Origin: Formicarius rufipectus | Lineage: Eukaryota > Chordata > Aves > Passeriformes > Formicariidae | DNA length: 64,000 nucleotides | Reading direction: 5' to 3' | Assembly (NCBI GenBank): GCA_013399695.1 | Contig: VXAU01000750.1 | Coordinates: forward strand, 553,568-617,567 | Shown: positions 38,633 through 50,332 of the stretch, piece after piece | Numbering within the stretch: the stretch's first letter is position 1 | Layout of the letters: each line of letters opens with the position of its first letter | Notes under the pieces: generated by a model | Database searches by the model: none | Told to the model about the DNA's origin: nothing | What the model saw: the letters and a program-made list of their open reading frames with translations, nothing else | Position numbers and translations under genes: made by a program

Positions 38633-41194
38633 GTACCTTAATTGGTTGACTGTTTCTATATACAGGATAAAAGGAGATTACTGCATGTTTACTCATCACA
38701 TTTCACTTTTATATTTTGTTTGAACCTCAGCACAAGACTTTCTCATTCTTTCTCTTATGCTGAGCTAGTTTGTGTGCTTGACAGTTCTTTCTTCTCCCAT
38801 TCCTCTCTTGTTTTTCTCTCTTTGTGCCTTTGTTCTCCTTCTTCCATTTTGGTTCTGCTTCTCTGTCCTTCTTCCTGCTCTGCTTCATGGTATTCATGAC
38901 ATAAATAATTTCTATTCAAGAGTCTCCCTGAGTATTCGGTGCACTGAGGCATATTTGTGCTGCTTACTGTGCATCAGTCCCTGTAGGCTGCCTGGGTACA
39001 TGCTGCTTATTCTCAAGTATTTTTGCTTCCTGCATGCAAATGCTTCAGGGTCTGTTGGAGTGAAACACACCCTGAGGAGCTCAGCTTTCCCGTGATTCTG
39101 GGCTGGAGTCTCCCAAGGAGCATTCCTTTACAAAAGAAAAAAATAATTTAAAAAGCTGTAGCTGAGTCACTGCCAGTGACTTGCAGGGGCCTGAAAAGCA
39201 AATCTGTGACCCAACTATTGATTGTACTGTCATTTTGTCATAGATAGCAAATACCCAGAGGCACTGGAAGGAAAAGAGGAAGAAAGGGATTTGCCAGAGC
39301 AGAAAAGGGGGAAATAGGCTTGAGAGGCTGGGAGGCTGAATTTCCTTACATGAACCCTGTGCCGAGGGACAAAACTTTACAGTAATTGAGTCATTCAATC
39401 TGAATGCCTTTACTGAAACTATAGAAATTACTGTAGTGTAACTATTGTATGGCAATGAAGATACTTCCTCAGAGTGGACTGTGTGAAATAATACATAGAT
39501 ATCCCAGCACATCTGGCTGTAACAACACAGTGGTACATCTACCTATTCCATGATATAGGAAATAACAAAAGTTTCAAGGAAATTAACAGGGAAATGCAGG
39601 TAGTCTTTTTCCAAATGGTTAAGTATTGTCTTTTTTTAGCTGTCTAGTCTCTTCCTTTTTATTCCTTCTTCTGCTGGCTGCTAAAACACTCATTTTTCCT
39701 CAAACAGAGCTAGAACTTACTGCTAGTCTTGGACATCACAAAACCAGATAAGGTTGGGATACGGGTTTACAGCAGCTCCTCTCCACCACTGCCTTTACAA
39801 ACCCCAGAGTTTTACTGCATTGTCCTGCTTATGCATTATTTTGTTGTTTGGGTTTTTGTTGTTTGGTTTTTTTTTTCCCCACTTTGGGGATCTATATAAG
39901 CTATAACTGATGCATCAATAAAAGGTGTACCTGATAGCCCAATTGGAATTTTAAGGAGGTCAGAAGGAATATTAGGAAGGGTTTGTCATAGAATGAAATT
40001 TGAAAATGGCAGTATGTTTCTTTTCCATTGCATTTTCACCTAAAGAACACCACCTAAAGGAAGCATCCGTTACATTCTGGCATATTTTAGCTGTGACAAA
40101 TTTTATGCCCACTGGAACTTTACTAGCAGGTTGTTTCTTACTGTAATTTCTTGTAATTTATCCATTGAATTCTGTATTCTGTGGGGTTTAGTCTCTTGCT
40201 AGCTACACATATAAGAGTTATTTCACCTCCACCCTCTCAGAAGACCCAGGTGCAGAAGGAAAGGGCTGATCATTGGGTGCAGGTGTAAAGAAGGTAGAAG
40301 GTACCTTCGCTAATACCTGTGGAGGGTGCAGAGGAGAGGCATCAGAGACAGAGATCTTGAGGGACAAGGCAAGTGGTTTTGAATATATTTTGTGGGAGGT
40401 GTTGTCTTTAGTCTAGCAGACTCTCCTTGAATATAAGTGTTTCTGGGTATAGTTGTTCTGTTTTTAAAACACACAGATATTTTGGTCTAATATAGCCAAA
40501 CAAGAATATTCTTGGGGAATTCTTCCTCATTATCATGAAAAAAAGATATCAAACTAATCTTCTTGGGTTATATTTCCAGCAGATTCTTTACATTCGTCTA
40601 GCTTTTCCATTGAGGAAATGAAAAACACAATTATAAATGACCTTTAGTTTTTGCCATCTAGTCAAGCATTCTTTGCACTGGCACAGTAATACCATTATCT
40701 TGACCTTTGTCTCCCTCGTACAGTTTCTCTTCGTGCCTGTCACTAGCACTGGCTCAGCTAGCAAGAAGGAGGAAAAAAATATAAAAAGGAAAAGCTGTAG
40801 ACTTATTCAAATTGTTAGGCAGTGTAAGCCTCTTTGTTCCAGCTACACTTGATTTCTTTCTGTTTATTTTTACCTTTTCAGCTGGTGTTTTCTATTTCTT
40901 TGCTAGATTTTTTTTAAATTTTATTTTATTCTTCAGTCTAAGTCTATTTAACGAGGTATATATGTGTGTGGAGAAACAAAGTTTAGGATAAGTTTAAAGT
41001 GAGCTTTTTCTGATCTGAGTCATATTTGTGGTTCGCCTTGATGTAAAACCTTCCCCAGTAGCAAGCTGTTGCACTTCCATGTGCAAAACAGTTGTATTTC
41101 TTTGAAGTAAAAATTAAAGGGCTTCACTGTTTTCTCTGACTTCAACATAATCAAGCAGCAAGCATCTATGCCTAAATCCTACATTTAACTTTCA
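38633..41194. other. Unique noncoding DNA
   Basis: No gene or clear transposon. There is C/T-rich sequence around 38790-38890 and a GT-rich tract at 39838-39876. The 143-codon minus frame at 39081-39512 has no recognisable domain. Confidence 0.5.
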
Positions 41195-41260
41195 GTCTGA
41201 CCTTGGATTAATCCCTTTACCTCACCATGCCTCTGTTTCTTTTCCTGCCTGGGATCAGCA
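41195..41260 (+). repeat. MIR-like CORE-SINE relic
   Basis: 'tctgaccttggattaatccc', then 'tttacctcaccatgcctct' and 'gtttcttttcctgcct', matches the MIR core tgaccttgggcaagtcac, ttaacctctctgtgcctca, gtttcctcatctg. It is one of the clearest MIR-like pieces here. Confidence 0.55.
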
Positions 41261-42064
41261 TGCAGGCAGTGCAGTGAGAGTTGGGGAGCTCAGTCTTAAT
41301 TCTTTAATACAGCTGGAAAAAATCCCTCAAGACATGCTAACAGATTTCAAGCCATACTTGTTGGCTACTTTCCAGTCTGAGTGAAGTGCAGAGCTACAGG
41401 GCAACTAATACGGCTTGAAAATATCACATGAAAGCCTTTATCTCAATAGTGTTTTGACTGATGCATAACTTGCAGAAAGACGTTCAGATTCCATCTGAAA
41501 ACATCCAGAGATTTAGAGTGTGCCAGTTCTTTCCATAATTTTGTCCTTTGTTGTGTGATTTATTTCCAAGCACATTGCACACTGTTGTAACACATAAATT
41601 TAATAAGAAATACAATCTCCTCTGTTACCTTCCTTTCCTGAGAGGTAGAAAAGAACTATGGAGAATCTACATTTTAGGGCAGGTGACAGGGCTTCACTCT
41701 CCTTTGCAGTGACAAGGACTCGTGCAGCAGGGTTGATGTGCATATAGATAGATGGTTTCCTGTTGTTTGTTTTTAGTCTAATCAAGCTGATTGGGATGAA
41801 TGATAATGGTGATGTCTTTAGCACATACCAGAAATTTTCTTTGCCTTCAAGCTGGAAACCTTTTGCAGTTTGCATCCACGATAGTAGTTGACTTAAGATG
41901 GGATATTTGATCATTACCCTCATAATGGGAGTCGCTGTTTTCTCACATATGCGTCTGCTTACAAGCTTAGAAATTAACAGCGTGCTTCATCCATCGATCT
42001 GGAAAAGCTCTTTGTAAAAAGGGTTTCCATCGAACAAATTATGAAATGGATGAGCAGATGGAGA

Positions 42065-42140
42065 GAAAAACTAGCTCAAGGTGAGGAGTAGACTGCCAGC
42101 AGACGTGGGGTACCTCTGCGGTTCAAGCCCCAGGGGCTCT
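42065..42140 (+). repeat. Possible tRNA-like / old SINE head
   Basis: 'tagctcaaggtg' resembles a Pol III A box. About 50 bases later 'ggttcaagccc' fits a B box and could form a T-arm with one mismatch. No convincing acceptor or anticodon stem is seen. It could be a decayed SINE head, a tRNA pseudogene or chance. Confidence 0.2.
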
Positions 42141-43525
42141 GCAACTCCCTTGAGCTGGTTTTTCTGCTGCTAGACTCTGCAGAAGCTCAGAACTGTGGTG
42201 ATCCCATGAATAGATTGTTCCCCAAATAATCCATGGGCAGACTTGAATGACATCTATTTCTGTTCCAATCCTTTAAGTTCATTGGGGTTTGATAGTTCAA
42301 AACCTATTATTAATTGTATCTGCTGTCGCAGTCGACTTCAGTACCAAAATACAAAACGTGAATCATTCAATACCATGTCAGCAATTCTTGCATATGGGCT
42401 TTGTGGAAAAGGAAAAGCATTGCAAATTTGGATAGGGTACTGTCTGTCCACAAACTTAACTGAGGACGCATTCCACATGTAAACAAAAGAAAGTGCTAAT
42501 TATATAGTATATTATATGGTATATAGTATCCAAGATTTGTGCATATTTTTTAATTTCCTGCTACCTTTTTCTCATCTTCCCATTCATTGACTTAATTGAT
42601 ACACCACCCTCCCTCTTTTGTGCCAAATACATTTGTTTTCTTCCTCCTAGGTCACAGTTTTACAATTATCACCATAGCAACATTCCAGCTATAATAAGAA
42701 GATACATCTTCTGAATGGCTGGTGATACAACATTAACTGTTAGAACATAACATTTTTCATGTTGGAAACATCTGGAGTTCACAACTAGCAAAGATCTGTA
42801 AAAATGTCTGTAGCTCTTTAATAATCACCCAAGGCTGCACTTGCAAGCTTTATTACGATGCATTACAAACACTCTTTAGTTTCTGAGAAGGGAATGTGAT
42901 AAAAATAAGCTTTATTCCACACACACACACAAAAATAAAATATAAAGTTCTGTTTACAAGTCATGTGACCTCAAAAATAAAAGAGAATTTGAATTGGCCT
43001 TCATGTCAAGGGCTTTATTTTAGTTGGGCCAGACTCCTTTCCTCTGCTGTTCCCAGCCTATTACCCACAGCACTAATATTACTATTTACTGGCTGATTAT
43101 ATCCTCTAGCAAGATTCGGACTGTGTCTACTTCCCTGCTGCAAACTAATCAGTTTTCAAAATTAGTTATTGATCTCAGGCTCATTGTGGAGGACAAATGT
43201 AGTGGCTCATTCATTGAGTGTCAGCGGTGCCACTCTTTGTGTGAGCTGCACAGGAGGGAAAACAAACAACATATTCAGGCCCACATACTTATATAATCAT
43301 CTAATATAAGGAGACACAAGACAAGTACAAATCCACTGGCAAATGAAATAGTTTTTTTCTTTTTTTGAGAAAGATGACGTAGAGAAATAAAGAAATCCAA
43401 GTGTATTCTCTGTTAAAGTACACATATAATTCTCACTGTCTATTGTGGAGCATTTATCCAAAGGAGAACATGTTTATCAGCACCATTACTGTTGCTTACT
43501 TTGAAGTGTTTTGTGGTGCTGGATT

Positions 43526-43634
43526 TGTTTTGGGGTTTTTTTCTTATTTGAGGGTTTTAGGTAGGAAATCAGCTTTGGGAGTTTTTTGGAGGGTTTTGTG
43601 TTTTTATTTTTTTTGTTTGGTTTGTTTGTTTTTT
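43526..43634. repeat. GT-rich low-complexity tract
   Basis: GGGTTTT and TTTGG units on plus, interrupted. It lies about 95 bases upstream of the short RTE fragment. Confidence 0.75.
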
Positions 43635-43730
43635 AAGATAGACCATTCTTGAGGCTTTAAGTTGCATTAGATGAAGGCAGAAAGATTTCCAAATAATAAG
43701 TACTTGAAGATGGGATTTATGTTTTAATGA

Positions 43731-43812
43731 TTGGCCTTATCAGCCAGCAGTGCACTTGCAGCAAGCGTGGGTAAAACCCTCCCAAATCTTCGTTCGCAAA
43801 GTCTAGCCATGA
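43731..43812 (+). mobile_element. 5'-truncated RTE (AviRTE-like) LINE, 3' end only
   Basis: This 82-bp piece aligns with the 3' end of the larger RTE copy at about 50238-50320. It shares 'gcacttgcagcaagc', then 'cccaaatctt-gttc' and 'agccatgat'. It spans the last codons of the ORF, its stop region and the short 3' UTR. A perfect 13-bp direct repeat, TATGTTTTAATGA, flanks it at 43718-43730 and 43813-43825. This is the target-site duplication of a retrotransposition event. Confidence 0.88.
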
Positions 43813-43825
43813 TATGTTTTAATGA

Positions 43826-46800
43826 CCATCAATGTGCTGCCACTAACTATTGCATAGCTCAATCGAGCTACATAAAATCTTTCCAGTGATTTTACTGTCA
43901 CCAATTTGGTTGTAATGGGCACTTATCAGATGCAAGAAATTTTAATTGGAGAAGTTTCCCTGTAAAACATTAACAGAAAAATATAATCAATAACACAACA
44001 TTTTCCTGGGGGTGAAAGACCCATGCTCAAGTTGTTTCTCTACTGGAATGAAAGTGCATCAACACTAGGTTTTGTGGTTCTAAATTTCATCACCAGGTAG
44101 ACCTATAAAAATTCTGAAACCTAATTCTTTTACTGAGAAAAGAGCTTCACATGTAAGTTCAGCTGCAAGAATGAATTTTCTAGTCTCTTTAGGAGAAGTC
44201 CTAATCCATGGAAGTATATTGAAAATATTGAAGATGTCCAAAATTATTTTCAATTATAGTCTATTCCCATCCCACTGCAATAATTTCATTATTTATGGAA
44301 AAGTTCAAAGATAGAAAAGTGTTTTTTTTTCTCTTTCCTCAACATTAGTCTCAGTATTTTTACTGAAAAAAACCCCAACCTTCCAAACATTTCACTGCCG
44401 ACTATCTGCCAAGTGCGTGTATATAAATATATACTGGAAAATTAATTTAAGATGTTCAGTAAGTATTTTATTTTATTATGAGTTCCTTGAATTTTATTTC
44501 AAGATTAGCATTTTAGAAGTTTCCAAAAAATGACAATGTCAGAAGTATTATTTTCATGGAGTTTCCATTAAAAACTGTGATTTTCCAAAATTCACTAAAA
44601 ACTTGGCCCAAATTTCCCAAAAGGTTTCTGAACCTGGACTCTATTTCTGATTTATGAGAAAACCACAAATCAAGTCCTTGGCTTCGCTTGAGTTTTGAGA
44701 TTTTCATGGTGTAGTTTATTTTTGATATACTGAAAAGCTGGAACCTCAATGTTAGTGGTGGTCTGGGATTATGTTCATCATTTCAGTGATACATACGCAC
44801 ACACACACACGTTTCCAAAACAAAAATTTTTTATTTGTATTAATGCAAATTAGAAATCATGAAGAGTTTGATTACAAGGTTCATTTAAAGTTGAAAGTTT
44901 GGCCCTGCATTCCTGTGTGTTTAAAATTTCCACAAAACTCAATAAGAGCTAGAGCACGCAAAGAGTAAAAATCTGGACTATAATGGGAATTGAATCCTAG
45001 AAATGAAATAATGAGACAGTAGAGTTACCTGTGTATTTCACAATTAGTTGCTGTTATGTGAGGAATTTGAAACATGTTGCTTGTTTTCCCCAGTTCTTGA
45101 ATGAAGTCACTGTGTTAGAACAGCCTTCTCCTTTTTGCCTCTTCACCTTAAGATGTAACATACAAATCCATGTGTTTCACTACAAAATCTGACTCAGAAC
45201 CCTACATGGTGAGCATATACTTGAAACAAATCCTCCTTACTCACCTATATTCCTGCATTAATATGTCTAAAATGTTTCAGACTTAAATCTGGATTTTGCT
45301 TTGATCTTCCTTAGCAGAAACCAATATATCCTCTATTTATTTTCACCTGTTATGCTGCTGCTACAGAGAGTGGAAACTACGTATGCCAGAATACCACTTC
45401 ATATTTCTGTAAATATGGTCCTCTTCTTTCCTCAGACCATTAGCGGTGTAGAATTGTTTTGCCCCATAAAATGATAGCTGAAGTAAGGTGACATATTAAT
45501 TTTGACAGAATTGTGCTCTGATATAATAGAAAGGAGTTGAACCCATTCTTTTATTAAAAAAAAATCTGTAAAAAGAAAGGCAGAACAGAACTTTTTCTTT
45601 CATTTGAATTATATGATTAAAATAGGGCTCCTTCATGACTGCTCATACCATAAGCACCTTCTGTAATTTTTTTTAGGTCTGCTCTATTTTTAAAATCCAA
45701 TTGTATCTACAAATCAAAAAAGTATTTTAAGATATATGAATTAATTAAATGTGTACTAAATTTAATTTGAAGATGGGCACCAAAGTCTGAAAAAACCTAA
45801 CATTTACTTGTTTCAGTGAAGCAGTCGCTGGACAAAGAACTTTGTATACAATTGATCTATAAATACAAGTGAATCAATAAAATATTTCAGACCTCCATTT
45901 CTTAGCCTATCTAGGTCATTGAAATCCTGTATCCTCAAGGGAATTAATGAAATTACAAACTATATTAGTTTTTAATTTGAGCATGCTTCGTCTGCCTGCA
46001 ATATCTCTGTTTTCAGACCTAGAGTGAATGGCTCCAGTAGAGGTAACACAACCACATTTTGCCCTACATTTTTACTAGACTAAATCTAAACTTAAAGCAA
46101 TATGTTCCAAAGTGTTTTCGGACACTCAAAGATAGGACTGAGCAACAAAAAGAAATATTAAATGAAAATGTAAGGGTTTGTATGTGAGATGCGTTTTTCA
46201 AAGAAACAGTCTCTCATATGGAATTTAAACTATGTTTTAATGAACTTCAATTAAGAAAAGGATTGCAAAATTCAAGATCTGAAAAACTCAGAAGTCAAGC
46301 TATAGTATGTGCATACTAGATGCCAGTGCTGGGACAAAACAAATAAAATTTTTGAAACAGATCAAGAGAGAATTAATTTTGTCATTGAGATGTTGTTACA
46401 CTAAGCCACGGTACACTAAAATGGAGTAAGTCTTAGATTTGTATTTAGTTCTTTTTGGAACCAGTTTTCTTCCAAGAATTTATTTTTTTTTTAAACAAAT
46501 TTGCCTGGTTGTATGCCAAGTGAAAAGGTTCCAATATCTTTCAATTCTTTTTCTTCTTATAAAAATTGTGGTGATTTCAAAAGGTTCTATGTTTTTGTAG
46601 TATAAAGCTTATTTGCTGTTTTGGTTATCTTGTATGCCAACCCTCTTGATAAACAATATCTGTTAATAGAATAAGCGATACCTGGTTCAGGTATTTAAGA
46701 TTTTTGAACCTTGAATACTGATTTGAAAATTTTTAACAAATTATTTTTTATGTAATATATAAATATATATATGCACACACACACAATCTTTGCAAAATGT

Positions 46801-47696
46801 ATTTCTGTTGAATGTTTTAAGTGCTGGAAATTAATTATTTGGGAATTATTTCTTCATATTCAATAAGATAGTGGAAAAAGGAATAAGGCAGATCTTTTCT
46901 CCATAGAAAATTCATGAAAGGAATTTTATGATTGAATTCAAAACTGCTTCCTTCAGTACTTTCAGCTAAGCAAGAAGAAACAGATCCATACTTCAGCTTC
47001 CTAGATATTAACAGGTATGAAAACAAATAGACCTTCTCCCTGTGGCAATTGCAGATATTGCAGTGGGTGAGACCCTCTCAGTAGCAATTTCCAGTCATGC
47101 CAAAAACTGATGGCCAGCTTTCATGTGACAGCCAGGCCAGTTTTATAAGGCAGTTGTATCTGGGAAGGGGAGGCAGAGGATCTGAGGAATTCTCTTCTGT
47201 GCATGGGTATGTGAGTAAGCAGCTGAGGAGAGGCAGAGAGGAGTTGGAAGGGATTCCCCCTTTTTGACACCACTAACACTTAGTTTACCTTAACACTAAG
47301 CATACCTTAATGTAGCCAAACACAGATTCTTTTCTAAATTAACCATCTGTTCTCTTATATAGTTTACCCACACAGAAAAATATTTCCCGTATTAACTGGC
47401 TATACAGAGTGGTCTAAGAAAATCCATTCTGCAGCTGGACCAAGAAAAAAGAAGTCCTCCACAGTGTGTGTAACAGGAGCTGTCACACTCCTGACAGCTG
47501 ATGAAAGCACATCACTGGAAAGCAGAGTTTGTACAGTATGAGTGCATAATAACAGCATTCCAGTAATGTTTGTCCTGCTAAATTCATGCCTACCTCCTAA
47601 CCAAGAATAACACAACCAAAAACAATCTGCTGAGAGGCACTGAGCATTCTCAGATGAACGTGATCTTAAAAGAAGCAAGTGAAGTTAGCGCATCTC
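43826..47696. other. Unique noncoding DNA
   Basis: No gene or clear transposon. AC/TA microsatellites lie at 44791-44810 and 46755-46785. Nothing else is identified. Confidence 0.5.
46755..46785. repeat. (TA)n-(CA)n compound microsatellite
   Basis: TA dinucleotides pass into CA dinucleotides. Confidence 0.8.
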
Positions 47697-48044
47697 CATC
47701 CTCCCTTTGAGTTGGATTGTTAAATAGGCCACCAGCTGTGATTACAGCTATATTGCTGGTCTTACTGAGTTTAAAAAAAAAAAAAAAGGCAACAATAAAT
47801 TATTTAATATAATTTCCGTCTATCTTTGATGACACAAATCAGGATTAATTGAATATTATAATTTATATGAGAGTAATTGAAAACATGACATGTCCGTTCT
47901 CACACTCAGAATATGTTCATCATTCAACAGCAGGATAAGTTACAGGCATAAAATCTGAATTAGGAGAAGAACAAGTTGCTGTGATTTGGAGTGCTTTGAG
48001 TTTTGTGGTTTTGGGTTTTTTNTTTTTGGTTTTTGTGTTTTGGG

Positions 48045-48069
<25 letters not shown>
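47697..48069 (+). repeat. Duplicated block, copy A (probable assembly artefact)
   Basis: Nearly identical to 48380-48731 at an offset of about 683 bases. It ends in a long T/G tract holding one N (48022). The duplicate interrupts the RTE element, which indicates an assembly error rather than a biological tandem. Confidence 0.8.
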
Positions 48070-48075
<6 letters not shown>

Positions 48076-48171
48076 CTAATCAGTGGCTGCTAATAAGGCT
48101 AACCAAATTACTACGGATTTAGTGTCTAATATAAATGAATTTATCATTCATAAACTCCAACTAAACCTACA

Positions 48172-48378
48172 TCCTGAGGACCTCACTGTCACTCTCCAAG
48201 CTTGCTAGGCCCTGGCAGATGAACCTCAGGAGTAAAGGGTGGGGTCAGTTCTGCGCACGCTGCGCCTCACCTAAAAAATCCACTGTGCAGGCTCGAGGGA
48301 TTCACCCACACTTGCACAGCCCTGCAGTGATAGGCGAGGGACAAAACGGCAGGTGTTACGGAGCACTGGGAGCCGCAG
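48172..48378 (+). mobile_element. RTE (AviRTE-like) LINE, 5' region
   Basis: The part from 48172 to 48293 matches the SINE at 57408-57529: 'gatgaacctcaggagtaaag', 'cagttctgcgcac' and 'ctaaaaaatcc'. From 48294 to 48378 the sequence is LINE-specific and continues towards the coding part, which resumes at 48765. The segment ends at a single N (48379). Between the two LINE pieces the assembly inserts a duplicate of the left flank, so the element is broken only in the assembly. Confidence 0.7.
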
Positions 48379-48379
48379 N

Positions 48380-48731
48380 CATCCCCCCTTTGAGGTGGAT
48401 TGTTAAATAGGCCACCAGCTGTGATTACAGCTATATTGCTGGTCTTACTGAGTTTAAAAAAAAAAAAAAAGGCAACAATAAATTATTTAATATAATTTCC
48501 GTCTATCTTTGATGACACAAATCAGGATTAATTGAATATTATAATTTATATGAGAGTAATTGAAAACATGACATGTCCGTTCTCACACTCAGAATATGTT
48601 CATCATTCAACAGCAGGATAAGTTACAGGCATAAAATCTGAATTAGGAGAAGAACAAGTTGCTGTGATTTGGAGTGCTTTGAGTTTTGTGGTTTTGGGTT
48701 TTTTCTTTTTTTTTTTTTTTTTCCCCTTTTT
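48380..48731 (+). repeat. Duplicated block, copy B (probable assembly artefact)
   Basis: Repeats the left flank of the RTE insertion (47697-48069). It is bounded by a single N at 48379 and a 33-N gap at 48732-48764. The poly-T run before the gap probably caused the misjoin. Confidence 0.8.
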
Positions 48732-48764
48732 NNNNNNNNNNNNNNNNNNNNNNNNNNNNNNNNN
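48732..48764. other. Assembly gap (33 N)
   Basis: A run of undetermined bases inside the RTE element. Open frames that cross it are meaningless. Confidence 1.
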
Positions 48765-50332
48765 TGCTCCACACAGAGAGGGGCCTAGAAAAGGTGGCCT
48801 AACCAAAGCTCATCTCCACCCTTCATCCCGTTGGCGAACCACAGTCAACGGGCATCTTCCAATGTGGTCAAACCATGACAAAGCGATAAAGGCAAACACC
48901 TGCCTCCAAAGGTGTGTTCAAATTGACACTGGGATGTTGGAACATCAGAACCATGCTTGATACTGCAGATAGTGGACGTCCTGAGTGTCGTTCTGCTCTA
49001 GTTGCCCATGAACTGACACGACTCAACATTGACATTGCTGCTCTCAGCAAAGTTCATCTCCACGAGGTAGGCAGCCTTAAAGAACATGGTGCTGGCTACA
49101 CACTCTATTAGCCAGGCAAACCTAAAACCGAAAGTCACCTTTCAGGAGTTGGTTTCAAGATTAGAAACTCCATCCCCTCCAAACTTGAAAACTTGCCAGC
49201 AGGTCATTCCATCTGCATTATCTCCCTGCGCCTCCCACTACACAACAAGCAACGTTGTCCTCTTCAGTGTATACGCCCCAACTCTCCAAGCTGACCCTGT
49301 GGAAAAAGCAAAATTCTGCACCCAACCTCTGCTGCCTTACCCAAAAGGTTCCTGCAGATGATAAAATCATAATCCTTGGTGACTTCAATGCCAGAGTAGG
49401 AAAGAACTTTATATCCTTCTTTGCAGAGGCTGCTGAGCTTTTTGGGCTGAAAGTCAGCTTGAAGAAGACTGAAGTTCTCTAGTAACCTGCACATCAGGAA
49501 GTCTTCCAGCACTTCCACATCACCATAGGTAATACTTAATCAGAGCTTAAGTCAGTACAGCAGTTCACTTACCTGGGAAGCATCGTTTCCTCAGATGGTA
49601 AGGTTGACAAAGAGATTGACAACAGGTTAGCAAAGGCAGACAGAGCTTTCAGAAAACTCCATAAAAGAGCCTGGTGCAATAAACACCTGAAGAAAAGTAC
49701 AAAGATCAGTGTCTACAGTGCCACTGTACTGTCTACTTTTCTATGTGGGTCTGAATCTTGGGTCACCTACCACCCCCATCTGCGACTCCTCGAACACTTC
49801 CACCAGCACTGCCTCCGTACAATCCTAAACATCCACTGGTCTGATTACGTGACTAATGTGTCTGTTCTGGAACAGGCAGAGGTCACCAGTATCGAGGCCA
49901 TGATGCGGAGAACACAGCTGCGCTGGGCAGGGCACGTCTCCAGGATGGAGGATCACCCCTCCCTAAGATTGTGCTCTACGGTGAACTAGCCACCAGCTTC
50001 CGCAAGAGAGGAGCCCCGAAGAGGAGATACAAGGACTGCCTGAAACAACACCTCAGCCTTGGCCATATTGACCACCATCAGTGGTCCACTCTAGTCTCCA
50101 ATCGGGAGATGTGGAGACACACCATCCATAACGCTGCTGCTTTCTTTGAGAACACACAGAGAATAAGTCTTGAGGAGAAAAGACACTGCAGAAAGAGCCG
50201 TGCCTTGCCAACATTGCCTGAGGAGACCTTCCACTGTGCCTTTTTAGCCACCGGCACTTGCAGCAAGCATGGATAGAGCCCTTCCCAAATCTTTGTTCAT
50301 GAAGACTAGCCATGATGATGATGATGATATCA
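48765..50332 (+). pseudogene. RTE (AviRTE-like) LINE ORF, internally deleted and frameshifted
   Basis: A degenerate non-LTR retrotransposon of the RTE clade. In order I read: the N-terminal endonuclease (EEP) domain at 48914-49111 (WNIRTM, then RPE, then HELTRLNIDIAALS and EHGAGYT); a second endonuclease part at about 49255-49410 with the GDFNARVG motif; an abrupt jump to the end of the reverse transcriptase (LFGLKVSLKKTEVL, about 49435-49482); and the C-terminal region at 49560-49970 (FTYLGSIVSSDG, ESW, MRRTQLRWAGHVSRM). After a frameshift near 49960 comes a last part, 49971-50276 (RGAPKRRYKDCLK, stop after SKHG). The core of the reverse transcriptase, including the FADD-type catalytic box, is deleted, so this copy cannot be autonomous. 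The 3' end is a short UTR ending in an ATG/GAT repeat. Confidence 0.9.
50308..50332. repeat. (ATG)n tail of the RTE element
   Basis: 'agccatgatgatgatgatga' closes the LINE. RTE elements commonly end in short tandem repeats rather than poly-A. Confidence 0.85.

Larger units (their letters stand above)
41261..43717. other. Unique noncoding DNA
   Basis: No gene. A possible tRNA-like remnant is listed separately at 42065-42140. A short AC microsatellite lies at 42918-42930 and a GT-rich tract at 43526-43634. Confidence 0.5.

Noticed and set aside
48603..48960. Frames crossing the run of N
   Set aside because: Undetermined bases make the translation meaningless. The right part belongs to the RTE element.
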